From: Achromobacter pulmonis
Lineage (GTDB): Bacteria > Pseudomonadota > Gammaproteobacteria > Burkholderiales > Burkholderiaceae_B
Assembly (NCBI RefSeq): GCF_002885955.2
Contig: NZ_POQS01000006.1
Location: forward strand, 204,037-268,036
Direction: 5' to 3'
DNA length: 64,000 nucleotides
Shown here: positions 17,217-26,592 of the stretch, piece by piece
Layout: every line of letters starts with the position of its first letter
Numbering within the stretch: position 1 is the stretch's first letter
Notes under the pieces: generated by a model
What the model saw: the letters and a program-made list of their open reading frames with translations, nothing else
What the model was told of the DNA's origin: nothing
The model's database searches: none
Made by a program: the position numbers and the translations under genes

Positions 17217-17858
17217 TCATTGCGCGGGAAATTTGATCTCGCGCTCGGCGCCATTATTTCCAGGGAAATTATCAAATATTGCACGCACCAGATACGGCAT
17301 GGTGCGCGTGAAATCCTCGCGCTCGCTCAATATGTATGCGGTCGAACGGTATACCTCGGCGCCACCGCGCTGGGTATCGTAGATCTGCAGCGTGAGCGAA
17401 TTGCGCTGGACCACCATCGGCACGTCCACCCAGTCGGGGCCCCAGAAGCCCGGGCCCCAGGGGCCGGGGCCGTAGAAACCGCCGTAGCCGCCATAGCCGT
17501 AGCCGCCGTAGAAATACGGGTCATACGCACGCCGCACCATTACCTGGGTCTGCGTGGTTCCGTAACGGAACGAGACATCGAAACGGCTCTTGGCGCCGTG
17601 CTGCGCCTCGACCAGGCCGGTTGCGCCGATGCCGGCGCGCACCATGTCCTGGTACGACTGATATTCGAGATTATTGTTTTGCGAGGCATCGGCCGGCACG
17701 AAGCGGTAGGTCTGCCCTTCCACGCCCGCGGGCCATTGTTGAAATGACGTCACCCGCGCCGATACCGTGGGAGCGGCGCAGCCCGTCAACGCAAGCGCCC
17801 CCGCCACGGCGAGCACGCCGGCCCAGCGGCCCGCATTGAACATGGATGACTTGGACAT
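17217..17858 (-). CDS. DUF4136-type lipoprotein with Gly/Tyr-rich insertion
   Basis: A 213-residue predicted outer-membrane lipoprotein. The signal peptide ends in the lipobox LTGC (Cys near residue 29), preceded by the hydrophobic run VLAVAGALAL. The mature protein has the DUF4136 style: R.TSFQQWP near its start, a RFDVSFRYG strand, and a C-terminal region ending in a conserved phenylalanine-rich strand. A striking insertion of Gly, Tyr, Phe, Trp and Pro (YGGYGYGGYGGFYGPGPWG) interrupts the domain near residue 125. AAGGAG lies 7 nt before the ATG at 17858; an upstream ATG would lack a ribosome site. Function unknown. Confidence 0.85.
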   Translation of the reverse strand: MSKSSMFNAGRWAGVLAVAGALALTGCAAPTVSARVTSFQQWPAGVEGQTYRFVPADASQNNNLEYQSYQDMVRAGIGATGLVEAQHGAKSRFDVSFRYGTTQTQVMVRRAYDPYFYGGYGYGGYGGFYGPGPWGPGFWGPDWVDVPMVVQRNSLTLQIYDTQRGGAEVYRSTAYILSEREDFTRTMPYLVRAIFDNFPGNNGAEREIKFPAQ

Positions 17859-18005
17859 TCTGCTACTCCTTCCGCACGGCGGCGCCATTTACTGCGGTTT
17901 GACCGGTCCGCACCTGAAAAGTTTACGGTAATCCATAAGGTTCAGGCGGCCCGGCGGGTCCAGCCACTACAATAGGGCCCTCGTTCATAACAGGACTGAA
18001 ATCCC

Positions 18006-20711
18006 ATGCGCACCGACACGCCCGTAACCGTTTATCGCAAGGATTACCAGCCCTACCCCTACGATATTCCCGAAGTCGCGCTCGCCTTCGACCTCGCGCC
18101 CGACGCGACCGAAGTGCGCTGCGCCATGCAGGTGCGCCGCAAGCCCGACGCCGGCGCCGACGCGGCGCTGGTCCTCGACGGCGAAGAGCTGGAACTCGTC
18201 TCGGTAGCGGTGGATGGCGCGGCGTTGCCGGCCGAACGCTACCGCCTTTCCGAGCGCCGCCTCGAACTGCTGGGGCTGCCTGCCAGCGCCACGGTGGAAA
18301 TCGTCAGCCGCTGCAAGCCTTCGGCCAATTCCACGCTGATGGGCCTGTACGTGTCCGGCGGCAATTTCTTCACGCAGTGCGAGGCCGAGGGATTCCGCCG
18401 CATCACCTGGTTCGCCGACCGGCCCGACGTGATGTCGCGCTACCGCGTCACCCTGCGCGCCCTGCCCGACTATCCGGTGCTGCTGTCCAACGGCAACCTG
18501 GTCGCCTCGCGCCAGCTGCCCGACGGGCGCAACGAAGTCGAATGGGAAGACCCGTTCCCCAAGCCCTGCTATCTGTTCGCCCTGGTGGCAGGCAAGCTCA
18601 CGCATCGCGAAACCACGGTCAAGACCGCCAGCGGCCGCGACGTGCTGCTGCAGGTCTACAGCGATCCCGGCTCCGAGACCAAGACCGAATGGGCGCTGGA
18701 CTCGCTGGTGCGCGCGCTGCGCTGGGACGAAAACCGTTTCGGCCTGGAGCTGGACCTGGACCGCTTCATGGTCGTGGCCGTCCATGATTTCAATATGGGC
18801 GCGATGGAAAACAAGGGCTTGAACATTTTCAACGCCGCCTACGTGCTGGCCGACGCCGACACCGCCACCGACGCCAATTACGAAGGCATCGAATCCGTCA
18901 TCGGCCATGAATACTTCCACAACTGGACCGGCAACCGCGTGACCTGCCGCGACTGGTTCCAGCTGAGCCTGAAAGAAGGCCTGACCGTCCTCCGCGACCA
19001 GGAATTCAGCGCCGACATGATGGCCGACGGCATGGAGGCCGCGGCCGCCGCCAGCGCCCGCGCCGTCAAGCGCATCGACGACGTGGTGGCGCTGCGCGCC
19101 GCGCAGTTCCCGGAAGACGCCGGGCCCATGGCCCACCCGATCCGCCCGGAAAGCTACCAGGAGATCGGCAATTTCTACACCGCCACCGTGTACGAGAAAG
19201 GCGCCGAGGTCATCCGCATGCAGCACACGCTGCTGGGCGAGGCGGGCTTTCGCGCCGGCATGGACGAATACTTCCGCCGCCACGACGGCCAGGCCGTGAC
19301 CTGCGACGACTTCGTCGCCGCGATGGAGTCCGTGTACGTGCGCCAGCACCCGGGGCGCGACCTGTCCGTATTCCGCCGCTGGTATCGCCAGGCCGGCACG
19401 CCGCGCGTGACGGTCAAGCTCGACCACGACGCCGCCGCGCGCCGCTGCACCGTGACGCTGACCCAGGCGTGCCCGCCGGTGGGCGTCGAGAAGAAAGCCG
19501 GCGCCGACTACGTCAAGGCGCCCTTCCACATTCCGTTCGCCATCGGCCTGCTGGACCGTCAGGGCCGCGCCCTGCCGCTGCGCCACGAAGGCAACACCAC
19601 CGAAACCGCCCTGCTGGAACTGACCGAGCAAAGCCAGCAATGGGTCTTCGAAGACATCGCCGAACGTCCGGTGCCGTCGCTGCTGCGCGACTTCTCGGCC
19701 CCGGTGATCGTGGAATACGGCTGGACCAACGAAGAGCTGGCCCTGCTGTCGGCGCATGACGGCAATCCGTTCGCGCGCTGGGAAGCGGGCCAGGAGTTCG
19801 CCACGCGCCAGATCCTGGCCCTGGCCGAGGCCCGCCAGGCCGGCCGCACGCTGCAGGCCGACCCGGCCTTCATCGACACCTGGCGCGCGCTGCTGACCGA
19901 TCCGGCGCTCGACGCCGCCTACCGCGCCCGCGCCCTGGCCCTGCCCTCCGAAAAGACGCTGGCCGAACGCATGCGCCAGGTGGACCCGCCGGCTCTGGCC
20001 GTGGCCCGCGACTTCCTGCGCGCCGAACTGGGCCGCCAGCTGGCCGCCGAATTCCGGCAGGCCTTCGAGGCCAACCAGACGCCGGGCGAGTACAGCCCGG
20101 CCCCGGTTCCGGCCGGGCGGCGCGCGCTGAAGAATCTGGCGCTCAGCCACCTCATGGCCGCCGGCGAGACCGACGCCCAGCGCCTGGCCGAACAGCTCTA
20201 TGGCCAGGCCGGCAACATGACCGACAGCATGGCCGCGCTGTCGGCCCTGATCAATTTCGGCCAGGGCGAGTTTCCGCAGCAGGCGCTGGCCGCCTTCTAC
20301 GACAAATGGCGCGACAACCCGCTGGTGGTGGACAAATGGTTCGCGCTGCAGGCCAGCGCGCGTTCGACTACCGTGCAGACGGCGCGCGAGCTGATGCAGC
20401 ATCCCGCGTTCACGCTGCGCAACCCGAACCGCGCCCGCGCGCTGATTTTCCAGTTCTGCCTGAACAACGCCCGCGGCATGCACCATCCGGACGGTTCGGG
20501 CTACGCGTTCTGGGCCGAGCAGGTGCTGGCGCTGGACGCGCTCAACCCGGAGATCGCCGCCCGGCTGGCCCGCGCGCTGGACAACTGGTCGCGCTTCGTG
20601 CCCGCCCTGCGCGCGCCCATGCAGGCCGCGCTGCAGCGCGTGCGGGCGCATGAGGGCCTGTCGCGCAACGTGCAGGAAATCGTATCGAAGGCGTTAGAAT
20701 TCGCCGCATAG
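18006..20711 (+). CDS. pepN: Aminopeptidase N (PepN)
   Basis: This 901-residue M1-family zinc aminopeptidase matches the E. coli-type length. It removes N-terminal residues from peptides in the cytoplasm. The exopeptidase motif GAMEN is near residue 264 and the zinc site HEYFH with the downstream Glu in LKEGLTVLRDQEF near 300-330. The C-terminal third is the helical repeat domain of the PepN subfamily, ending ALEFAA. It lies 10 nt upstream of fbp and is probably co-transcribed with it. Confidence 0.97.
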   Translation: MRTDTPVTVYRKDYQPYPYDIPEVALAFDLAPDATEVRCAMQVRRKPDAGADAALVLDGEELELVSVAVDGAALPAERYRLSERRLELLGLPASATVEIVSRCKPSANSTLMGLYVSGGNFFTQCEAEGFRRITWFADRPDVMSRYRVTLRALPDYPVLLSNGNLVASRQLPDGRNEVEWEDPFPKPCYLFALVAGKLTHRETTVKTASGRDVLLQVYSDPGSETKTEWALDSLVRALRWDENRFGLELDLDRFMVVAVHDFNMGAMENKGLNIFNAAYVLADADTATDANYEGIESVIGHEYFHNWTGNRVTCRDWFQLSLKEGLTVLRDQEFSADMMADGMEAAAAASARAVKRIDDVVALRAAQFPEDAGPMAHPIRPESYQEIGNFYTATVYEKGAEVIRMQHTLLGEAGFRAGMDEYFRRHDGQAVTCDDFVAAMESVYVRQHPGRDLSVFRRWYRQAGTPRVTVKLDHDAAARRCTVTLTQACPPVGVEKKAGADYVKAPFHIPFAIGLLDRQGRALPLRHEGNTTETALLELTEQSQQWVFEDIAERPVPSLLRDFSAPVIVEYGWTNEELALLSAHDGNPFARWEAGQEFATRQILALAEARQAGRTLQADPAFIDTWRALLTDPALDAAYRARALALPSEKTLAERMRQVDPPALAVARDFLRAELGRQLAAEFRQAFEANQTPGEYSPAPVPAGRRALKNLALSHLMAAGETDAQRLAEQLYGQAGNMTDSMAALSALINFGQGEFPQQALAAFYDKWRDNPLVVDKWFALQASARSTTVQTARELMQHPAFTLRNPNRARALIFQFCLNNARGMHHPDGSGYAFWAEQVLALDALNPEIAARLARALDNWSRFVPALRAPMQAALQRVRAHEGLSRNVQEIVSKALEFAA

Positions 20712-20721
20712 GGAGATTCTT

Positions 20722-21741
20722 TTGAAACGTAAAACACTGACCCAATACCTGGTGGAGCAGCAACGCTCCGCCCAAGCCCTGGCGCCGGAAGTGCGGCTGC
20801 TCATCGAAGTCGTGGCGCGCGCCTGCAAGGCCATCAGCCATGCCGTCAGCAAGGGCGCGCTCGGCGGCGTGCTCGGCAGCCTGGAAAGCGAGAACGTCCA
20901 GGGCGAAGTGCAGAAGAAGCTGGACGTGCTGTCCAACGAAATCCTGCTCGAAGCCAATGAATGGGGCGGCCACCTCGCGGCCATGGCCTCGGAGGAAATG
21001 GAAACCATCCATCTGATCCCGAACCGCTATCCCAAGGGCGAATACCTGTTGCTGTTCGATCCGCTGGACGGCTCGTCGAACATCGACGTCAACGTTTCCA
21101 TCGGCACCATCTTCTCGGTGCTGCACGCGCCCCACAACGTCTCCGGCGCGCCGGTGTGCGAGCAGGATTTCCTGCAGCCCGGCAACAAGCAGGTCGTGGC
21201 GGGCTACGCGGTGTACGGTCCCCAGACCATGCTGGTGCTGACCATCGGCAACGGCGTGGTGGGCTTTACGCTGGACCGCGAAATGGGCTCGTGGGTGCTG
21301 ACCCACGAGGACATCCGCGTGCCCGAGGACACCAAGGAATTCGCCATCAACATGTCCAACATGCGCCACTGGGCTCCCCCGGTCAAGCGCTACATCGACG
21401 ACTGTCTGGCCGGTTCCACCGGCCCGCTGGGCAAGGACTACAACATGCGCTGGATCGCCTCGATGGTGGCCGACGTGCATCGCATCCTGACCCGCGGCGG
21501 CATTTTCATGTACCCCTGGGACGCGCGCGAGCCCGGCAAGGCCGGCAAGCTGCGCCTGATGTACGAAGCCAATCCGATGAGCTTCCTGGTCGAACAGGCC
21601 GGCGGCGCGGCGATCAACGGCGTGCAGCGCATCATGGACATCCAGCCCGAAAAGCTGCACCAGCGCGTCAGCGTGATCCTGGGTTCGAAGAACGAAGTCG
21701 AGCGCGTGGGCCGCTACCACGCCGAGGACGCGGCGGGCTGA
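20722..21741 (+). CDS. fbp: Fructose-1,6-bisphosphatase class 1
   Basis: A 339-residue gluconeogenic enzyme that hydrolyses fructose-1,6-bisphosphate to fructose-6-phosphate with Mg2+. The class 1 metal-binding signature FDPLDGSSNIDVN is near residue 112 and the sugar-phosphate site near EANPMSFLVEQAGG around 280. It begins 10 nt after pepN with the ribosome site GGGAGA. A strong terminator follows. Some class 1 enzymes also hydrolyse sedoheptulose-1,7-bisphosphate; nothing here shows that. Confidence 0.97.
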   Translation: MKRKTLTQYLVEQQRSAQALAPEVRLLIEVVARACKAISHAVSKGALGGVLGSLESENVQGEVQKKLDVLSNEILLEANEWGGHLAAMASEEMETIHLIPNRYPKGEYLLLFDPLDGSSNIDVNVSIGTIFSVLHAPHNVSGAPVCEQDFLQPGNKQVVAGYAVYGPQTMLVLTIGNGVVGFTLDREMGSWVLTHEDIRVPEDTKEFAINMSNMRHWAPPVKRYIDDCLAGSTGPLGKDYNMRWIASMVADVHRILTRGGIFMYPWDAREPGKAGKLRLMYEANPMSFLVEQAGGAAINGVQRIMDIQPEKLHQRVSVILGSKNEVERVGRYHAEDAAG

Positions 21742-21757
21742 TTCCTGCCCCCCCATG

Positions 21758-21797
21758 ACAAAGCCCCGGCCTGTCATCAGGCCGGGGCTTTGTCTTT
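21758..21797 (+). terminator. Intrinsic terminator after fbp
   Basis: A 14-bp perfect stem AAAGCCCCGGCCTG/CAGGCCGGGGCTTT with a TCAT loop, then GTCTTT. It ends pepN-fbp and, read from the other strand, could also end the small lipoprotein gene. Confidence 0.93.
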
Positions 21798-21815
21798 ACC
21801 GCGGACGGCGGAAGA

Positions 21816-22037
21816 TCACTTCACCTGTTCGATCGACTTCACGTCATCCTTGTTGATCTGGACCTTCTTGCCGTCCTTGTCGTATTCGTACATGCCGGTA
21901 TCTTTGTCGTAGCTGGGCTCGTCGGGGGTCACGGTCGAGCTGCCGTCCCGCTGCTGAATGACCGAGGGAGACGAGCATCCGGCCAATACTCCAAATCCGC
22001 TCACAGCCAGGGCCAGCGTCATGGTCTTCAGATTCAT
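21816..22037 (-). CDS. YgdI/YgdR family lipoprotein
   Basis: A 73-residue small lipoprotein. The lipobox LAGC (Cys near 21) follows a hydrophobic signal. The mature part reads SVIQQRDGSSTVTPDEP then YDKDTGMYEYDKDGKKVQINKDD in two pieces, the SH3-like core of the YgdI/YgdR (DUF903) family. The ATG at 22037 has GGAGAA about 8 nt upstream; a longer frame exists but would remove the signal peptide from the N-terminus. Function unknown; the family is thought to sit in the outer membrane of many proteobacteria. Confidence 0.88.
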   Translation of the reverse strand: MNLKTMTLALAVSGFGVLAGCSSPSVIQQRDGSSTVTPDEPSYDKDTGMYEYDKDGKKVQINKDDVKSIEQVK

Positions 22038-22187
22038 GGGCGTGTTCTCCGAGTATGAATGTGGATTTACTGTATCTGACGCCCCGGCCGCATACGTGAC
22101 GGGTTGTGGTCCAAATGCATGAGAAAGTAATCCACCCGGCCCCGATTTCATTTCCCGCTGCGCCCTGGGCGATCGCCGCCGCGCAAA

Positions 22188-22223
22188 CGAAAAACCCCTC
22201 GCCGGCCGGGCCAGCGAGGGGTT
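22188..22223 (-). terminator. Intrinsic terminator after thrC
   Basis: On the minus strand AACCCCTCGC pairs with GCGAGGGGTT around an 11-nt GC-rich loop and is followed by TTT. It lies 28 nt after the thrC stop and closes the alaC-hom-thrC cluster. Confidence 0.85.
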
Positions 22224-22251
22224 GCACACTCACACAAGCGGCAAGCGGCCT

Positions 22252-23661
22252 TTACACCTTGGCGTGGGCCTCGATATAGCGGCGCACCTCGGCCGGGTCG
22301 CAGTCCATGACGGCCACGCGCTGCGGCAGCGATTCCAGGTCGGCCAGATTGCCCGGCGGCGTGGCCGGGCGGCCCAGCGCCGCTTCGATGGTTTCCGAGA
22401 ACTTCGCCGGCAGCGCGGTTTCCAGCACGAGCATGGGCACGCCCGGCTCGACGAAGTCGCGCGCGACCTTGACGCCGTCGGCCGTGTGCGGATCGACCAG
22501 CACGCCGGTGGCGTCGTAGACCGAGCGGATCGTGGCCAGCCGGTCCTCGTGGGTGCTGGCGCCCGACACGAAGCCATAGCGCGACTCGAACTGCGGCAGC
22601 AGGTCGGAGAGGTCGAACGAGCCGTCGCGCGCCAGCGCCTGCCACAAGGCCTGGACGCGGCCGGCGTCGCGGCCGACCAGGTCGAACACGAAGCGCTCGA
22701 AATTCGAGGCGCGCGAGATGTCCATTGAGGGGCTGGACGTGGCGTAGGTCTGTTCCGCGGGCCGCGGGCGGTACACGCCGGTGCGGAAGAACTCCTCCAG
22801 CACGTTGTTCTCGTTGGTGGCCAGCACCAGGCGGCGGATCGGCAGGCCCATGCCGCGCGCGATGTGGCCCGACAGGATGTTGCCGAAGTTGCCCGAGGGC
22901 ACGGCGAACGAGACCTGCTGGCCGGGCTTATCAGAAGCGCGCAGCCAGCCGTGGAAGTAGTACACCACCTGGGCCGCGATGCGCGCCCAGTTGATGGAAT
23001 TGACCGCGCCCAGGCGGTACTTGGTCTTGAACGCCAGGTCGCCGGCCAGCGACTTGACGATGTCCTGGGCCTCGTCGAACACGCCGCGCACCGCGATGTT
23101 GTGGATGTTCTCGTCCTGCAGCGAATACATCTGCGCGCGCTGGAAGGCGCTCATACGGCCGTGCGGCGACAGCATGAACACCGCCACGCCGCGCTTGCCG
23201 CGCAGCGCGTACTCGGCCGCCGAGCCGGTGTCGCCCGAGGTGGCGCCCACGATGTTCAGCGTGGTGCCGCGCTTGTCCAGCACGTATTCGAACACCTGGC
23301 CCAGGAACTGCATGGCCATGTCCTTGAAGGCCAGCGTCGGCCCTTCGGACAGGCCCAGCAGCGACAGGCCGCCGTCGAGCGGGCGCAGCGGGACGATGTC
23401 TTCGCTGTTGAAGATCTCCTGCGTGTACGCGGCGCGGGTCAGGCGGCGCAGATCGTCGGCGGGAATGTCGGTGGCGAAGCGCGACAGCACTTCATACGCC
23501 AGGTCCGCGTACGACAGGCCGCGCCAGGATTCCAGCGTCTCGGCCGAAACCTGGGGCAGCTGCTCGGGCACCGCCAGGCCGCCGTCGGGCGCCAGACCTT
23601 CGAGCAGGATGTCGGAGAATTCCAGCGGCTTCATGCCGCCGCGGGTGGAGATGTATTTCAT
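22252..23661 (-). CDS. thrC: Threonine synthase ThrC
   Basis: This 469-residue PLP enzyme converts O-phosphohomoserine to threonine, the last step of threonine synthesis. The PLP lysine is in TLAFKDMAMQFLG at residue 113, and the phosphate-cradle SGDTGSAAEYAL follows at about 140. The start ATG at 23661 overlaps the hom TGA by ATGA, so translation is coupled. The frame is open further upstream through hom, but MKYISTRGG is the standard ThrC N-terminus. No threonine leader peptide was found before the cluster. Confidence 0.97.
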   Translation of the reverse strand: MKYISTRGGMKPLEFSDILLEGLAPDGGLAVPEQLPQVSAETLESWRGLSYADLAYEVLSRFATDIPADDLRRLTRAAYTQEIFNSEDIVPLRPLDGGLSLLGLSEGPTLAFKDMAMQFLGQVFEYVLDKRGTTLNIVGATSGDTGSAAEYALRGKRGVAVFMLSPHGRMSAFQRAQMYSLQDENIHNIAVRGVFDEAQDIVKSLAGDLAFKTKYRLGAVNSINWARIAAQVVYYFHGWLRASDKPGQQVSFAVPSGNFGNILSGHIARGMGLPIRRLVLATNENNVLEEFFRTGVYRPRPAEQTYATSSPSMDISRASNFERFVFDLVGRDAGRVQALWQALARDGSFDLSDLLPQFESRYGFVSGASTHEDRLATIRSVYDATGVLVDPHTADGVKVARDFVEPGVPMLVLETALPAKFSETIEAALGRPATPPGNLADLESLPQRVAVMDCDPAEVRRYIEAHAKV

Positions 23662-24962
23662 ACGAGGTGTTCCACGCGCAGGCGCGTAACTTTGGAGCGC
23701 ACGAACGGCAGCGCCTCGATGCGTTCGATCGCCTGGTTGACATTGCCTTCGACCGCTTCGTGCGTCAGGAAAATGATATCCGCGCCGCCGATGTGCGAGG
23801 GCTGCTGGATCATCGACCCGATCGAAATGGAACGGTCGGCCAGGATGCGCGCGATGTCGGCCAGCACGCCAGGCTGGTCGTCCACGCGCAGGCGCAGGTA
23901 GTACGAAGTGCTGACCTGCTCGATGGGCAGGATCGGCGTGTCCGACATGGCGTCCGGCTGGAACGCCAGGTGCGGCACGCGGTTGCCGGGGTCGGCGGTG
24001 TGCAGGCGGGTCACGTCGACCAGGTCGGCCACGACCGCCGAGGCGGTGGGCTCTTCGCCCGCGCCCTGGCCGTAGTACAGCGTGGGGCCGACGGCGTCGC
24101 CCTTGACCAGCACGGCGTTCATGGCGCCCTCGACGTTGGCCAGCAGGCGCTCGGACGGCACCAGCGCCGGATGCACGCGCAGCTCGATGCCGTCGGGGCG
24201 GCGCTTGGTCACGCCCAGCAGCTTGATGCGGTAGCCCAGGCGCTCGGCATGCTCGATGTCCTCGGCGGCCAGCTGCGAGATGCCTTCGATGTAGGCGCGG
24301 TCGAACTGCACCGGCACGCCGAAGGCCAGCGAGGCCAGCAGCGTCAGCTTGTGCGCGGCGTCCACGCCTTCCACGTCGAAAGTGGGATCGGCCTCGGCGT
24401 AGCCCAGGCGCTGCGCCTCGGCCAGCACGTCGGCGAACGGCAGGCCGCGCGAGCGCATTTCCGACAGGATGAAATTGGTGGTGCCGTTGATGATGCCGGC
24501 CACCCACTGGATGCGGTTGGCGGTCAGGCCCTCGCGGATCGCCTTGATGATGGGAATGCCGCCGGCCACGGCGGCTTCGAACGTCACCATCACGCCGCGC
24601 TCGTGCGCCGCGGCGAAGATCTCGTTGCCATGCTTGGCCAGCAGCGCCTTGTTGGCCGTCACGACGTGCTTGCCGTTGGCGATGGCTTCGAGCACCAGCT
24701 CGCGCGCCAGCGTGTCGCCGCCGATGAGTTCGACCACGATGTCGATTTCCGGATCGCGCACCAGCGCGTGCACGTCGGTATCGACCAGCAGCGCGTCGCC
24801 CACGCGCGTGCGCGCCTTGGCCACGTCGCGCACGGCGGCGCGCGTCACTTCGATCCGCCGGCCCGCGCGGCGCGCGATTTCTTCAGCGTTGCGCGACAGC
24901 ACGGACCACGTGCCGCCGCCCACCACGCCCAGGCCCAGCAGGCCGACTTTCATCGGATTCAT
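23658..24962 (-). CDS. hom: Homoserine dehydrogenase
   Basis: A 434-residue monofunctional homoserine dehydrogenase that reduces aspartate semialdehyde to homoserine with NAD(P)H. It has an N-terminal Rossmann motif (LLGLGVVGGGTW), the catalytic core with NGTTNFIL near residue 180, and a C-terminal ACT domain (LRLRVDDQPGVLADIARILA, about 350-430) for threonine feedback. I chose ATG 24962 (GAGGG 7 nt upstream). An ATG at 25001 preceded by GGAG at 8 nt is also plausible and adds 13 residues. It overlaps thrC by 4 nt and lies downstream of alaC, with a repeat element in between. Confidence 0.95.
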   Translation of the reverse strand: MNPMKVGLLGLGVVGGGTWSVLSRNAEEIARRAGRRIEVTRAAVRDVAKARTRVGDALLVDTDVHALVRDPEIDIVVELIGGDTLARELVLEAIANGKHVVTANKALLAKHGNEIFAAAHERGVMVTFEAAVAGGIPIIKAIREGLTANRIQWVAGIINGTTNFILSEMRSRGLPFADVLAEAQRLGYAEADPTFDVEGVDAAHKLTLLASLAFGVPVQFDRAYIEGISQLAAEDIEHAERLGYRIKLLGVTKRRPDGIELRVHPALVPSERLLANVEGAMNAVLVKGDAVGPTLYYGQGAGEEPTASAVVADLVDVTRLHTADPGNRVPHLAFQPDAMSDTPILPIEQVSTSYYLRLRVDDQPGVLADIARILADRSISIGSMIQQPSHIGGADIIFLTHEAVEGNVNQAIERIEALPFVRSKVTRLRVEHLV

Positions 24963-25073
24963 CGCCGCGCCCTCAGCAGGCGGACGTTGAGGGGAATTCA
25001 TCTTCAGTTCTCCATAATGCGGAACGGGTGCCCCCCGAAATCGGGATGCCGCGGATCCGGCTCCGCCGGTCCG

Positions 25074-25123
25074 CAGGCATGCCCCCTAGAGGGGGAAGCG
25101 CCGCAGGCGCTTCGGGGGTGGGC
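25074..25123 (-). repeat. Intergenic hairpin repeat (type B) directly after alaC
   Basis: The element comprises CCCCCTAGAGGGGG and the palindrome GAAGCGCC-GCA-GGCGCTTC followed by GGGGGTGGGC. It starts next to the alaC stop codon (25124-25126). Its general layout of two hairpins then GGGGGTGGGC parallels the type-A copies at 14651 and 38291, though the sequence differs. It lies inside the presumed alaC-hom-thrC operon. Confidence 0.75.
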
Positions 25124-26308
25124 CTACAGCCCTCCGTCCTTGCGGAACATATCCTTGATGCCGCGCACCGCCTGGCGGGTGCGCTGCTCGTTTTCGATCA
25201 GGGCGAAGCGCACGTATTCGTCGCCGTACTCGCCGAAGCCGATCCCGGGGGACACGGCCACTTTCGCGTCCGACAGGACGCGCTTGGCGAATTCCAAAGA
25301 GCCCATCGCCCTGTAGGGTTCGGGGATTTGCGCCCAGATGTACATGGACGCCTTCGGAATCTCCACATTCCAACCTGCTTCATGCAGGCCGCGCGCGAGC
25401 ACGTCGCGGCGGCTCTGGTACTGCGCCACGATCTCGTTCACGCAATCCTGCGGACCGTCCAGCGCGGCGATGGAAGCCACCTGGATCGGCGTGAACGTAC
25501 CGTAGTCGTGATAACTCTTGATGCGCGCCAGCGCATTGACCAGCTCGCGGTTGCCGACCATGTAGCCGATGCGCCAGCCGGCCATGTTGTAGCTCTTGCT
25601 CATCGTGAAGAACTCGACGGCGACGTCGCGCGCGCCGGGCACTTGCATGATGGACGGCGCCACGTAGCCGTCGAAGGTGATGTCGGCGTAGGCCAGGTCG
25701 TGCACGACCAGGATGTCGTGCTCCTTGGCCAGCGCGACCACGCGTTCGAAGAACGACAGGTCCACGCATTGCGCGGTCGGGTTGCTGGGAAAGCCCAGCA
25801 CCATCATCTTGGGCTTCGGGATCGATTCGCGCACGGCGCGTTCCAGTTCCTCGAAGAAGTCCACGCCCGGCGTCATGCGCACGGAACGGATGTTGGCGCC
25901 GGCGATGACCGCGCCGTAGATGTGGATCGGGTAGCTGGGATTGGGCACCAGCACGGTGTCGCCGCGGTCCAGCGTGGCCAGCATCAGGTGGGCCAGGCCT
26001 TCCTTGGAGCCGATGGTGACGATGGCCTCGGAATCCGGATCGAATTCGACCGCGTAGCGGCGCTGGTACCAGTCACAGATGGCCTTGCGCAGGCGCGGGA
26101 TGCCCTTGGACACCGAATAGCCGTGCGTGGTCGGGCGCGTGGTGGCCTCGACCATCTTGTCGACGATGTGCTTGGGGGTCGCGCCGTCCGGGTTGCCCAT
26201 CGACATGTCGATGATGTCTTCGCCGCGCCTACGCGCCGCCATCTTGAGCTCGCCGGTAATGTTGAAAACGTACGGGGGCAGACGCTCGATGCGGGAGAAC
26301 TTCCTCAT
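25124..26308 (-). CDS. alaC: Alanine transaminase AlaC
   Basis: A 394-residue class I PLP aminotransferase. The N-terminus FSRIERLPPYVFNITGELK and the phrase DMSMGNPDG are typical of AlaC, the alanine-synthesising transaminase, which is often found upstream of hom-thrC in betaproteobacteria. The PLP lysine is in SKSYNMAGWRIGY near residue 234. The ATG at 26308 has AAGGA 8 nt upstream; an upstream in-frame ATG at 26398 would add an Arg/Phe-rich stretch not seen in the family. The alternative name, LL-diaminopimelate aminotransferase-like, cannot be excluded. Confidence 0.9.
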   Translation of the reverse strand: MRKFSRIERLPPYVFNITGELKMAARRRGEDIIDMSMGNPDGATPKHIVDKMVEATTRPTTHGYSVSKGIPRLRKAICDWYQRRYAVEFDPDSEAIVTIGSKEGLAHLMLATLDRGDTVLVPNPSYPIHIYGAVIAGANIRSVRMTPGVDFFEELERAVRESIPKPKMMVLGFPSNPTAQCVDLSFFERVVALAKEHDILVVHDLAYADITFDGYVAPSIMQVPGARDVAVEFFTMSKSYNMAGWRIGYMVGNRELVNALARIKSYHDYGTFTPIQVASIAALDGPQDCVNEIVAQYQSRRDVLARGLHEAGWNVEIPKASMYIWAQIPEPYRAMGSLEFAKRVLSDAKVAVSPGIGFGEYGDEYVRFALIENEQRTRQAVRGIKDMFRKDGGL

Positions 26309-26592
26309 GATGGGAATCCTTAGGGGCGGAAAAAGGGCAAAAAAAACCAGGGCGCGGTCGCGCGTGGGGGAAAAGGGCCAGAATGCCGCGCCGCCCATGG
26401 AATTTGCAGCGCAGCAAAACCCTGTAATCTAGCGCAAGGAAGCGTAGGCGGCAAATTGGAAAAAAACGGGGCCGGCCCGAGGCGAAACCCTTGCCGGCGG
26501 AAGGCGCGCAAGCGCGGCGGGGGCCGTGCGCTTTCTACAACATGGTTGAATGCGCATGCGCTATTATCAGGCACATAAAGCTGGAGTTTTTA

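Noticed and set aside
17985..20651. 888-residue open frame antisense to pepN (and similar long antisense frames such as 9056-11476, 2711-4948, 30854-33523)
   Set aside because: These are shadows of real genes in a GC-rich genome: Arg/Ala/His-rich translations, no family motifs, no ribosome sites.
24963..25123. Threonine/isoleucine leader peptide before hom-thrC
   Set aside because: No short ORF rich in Thr or Ile codons; the gap is a repeat element plus a ribosome site.
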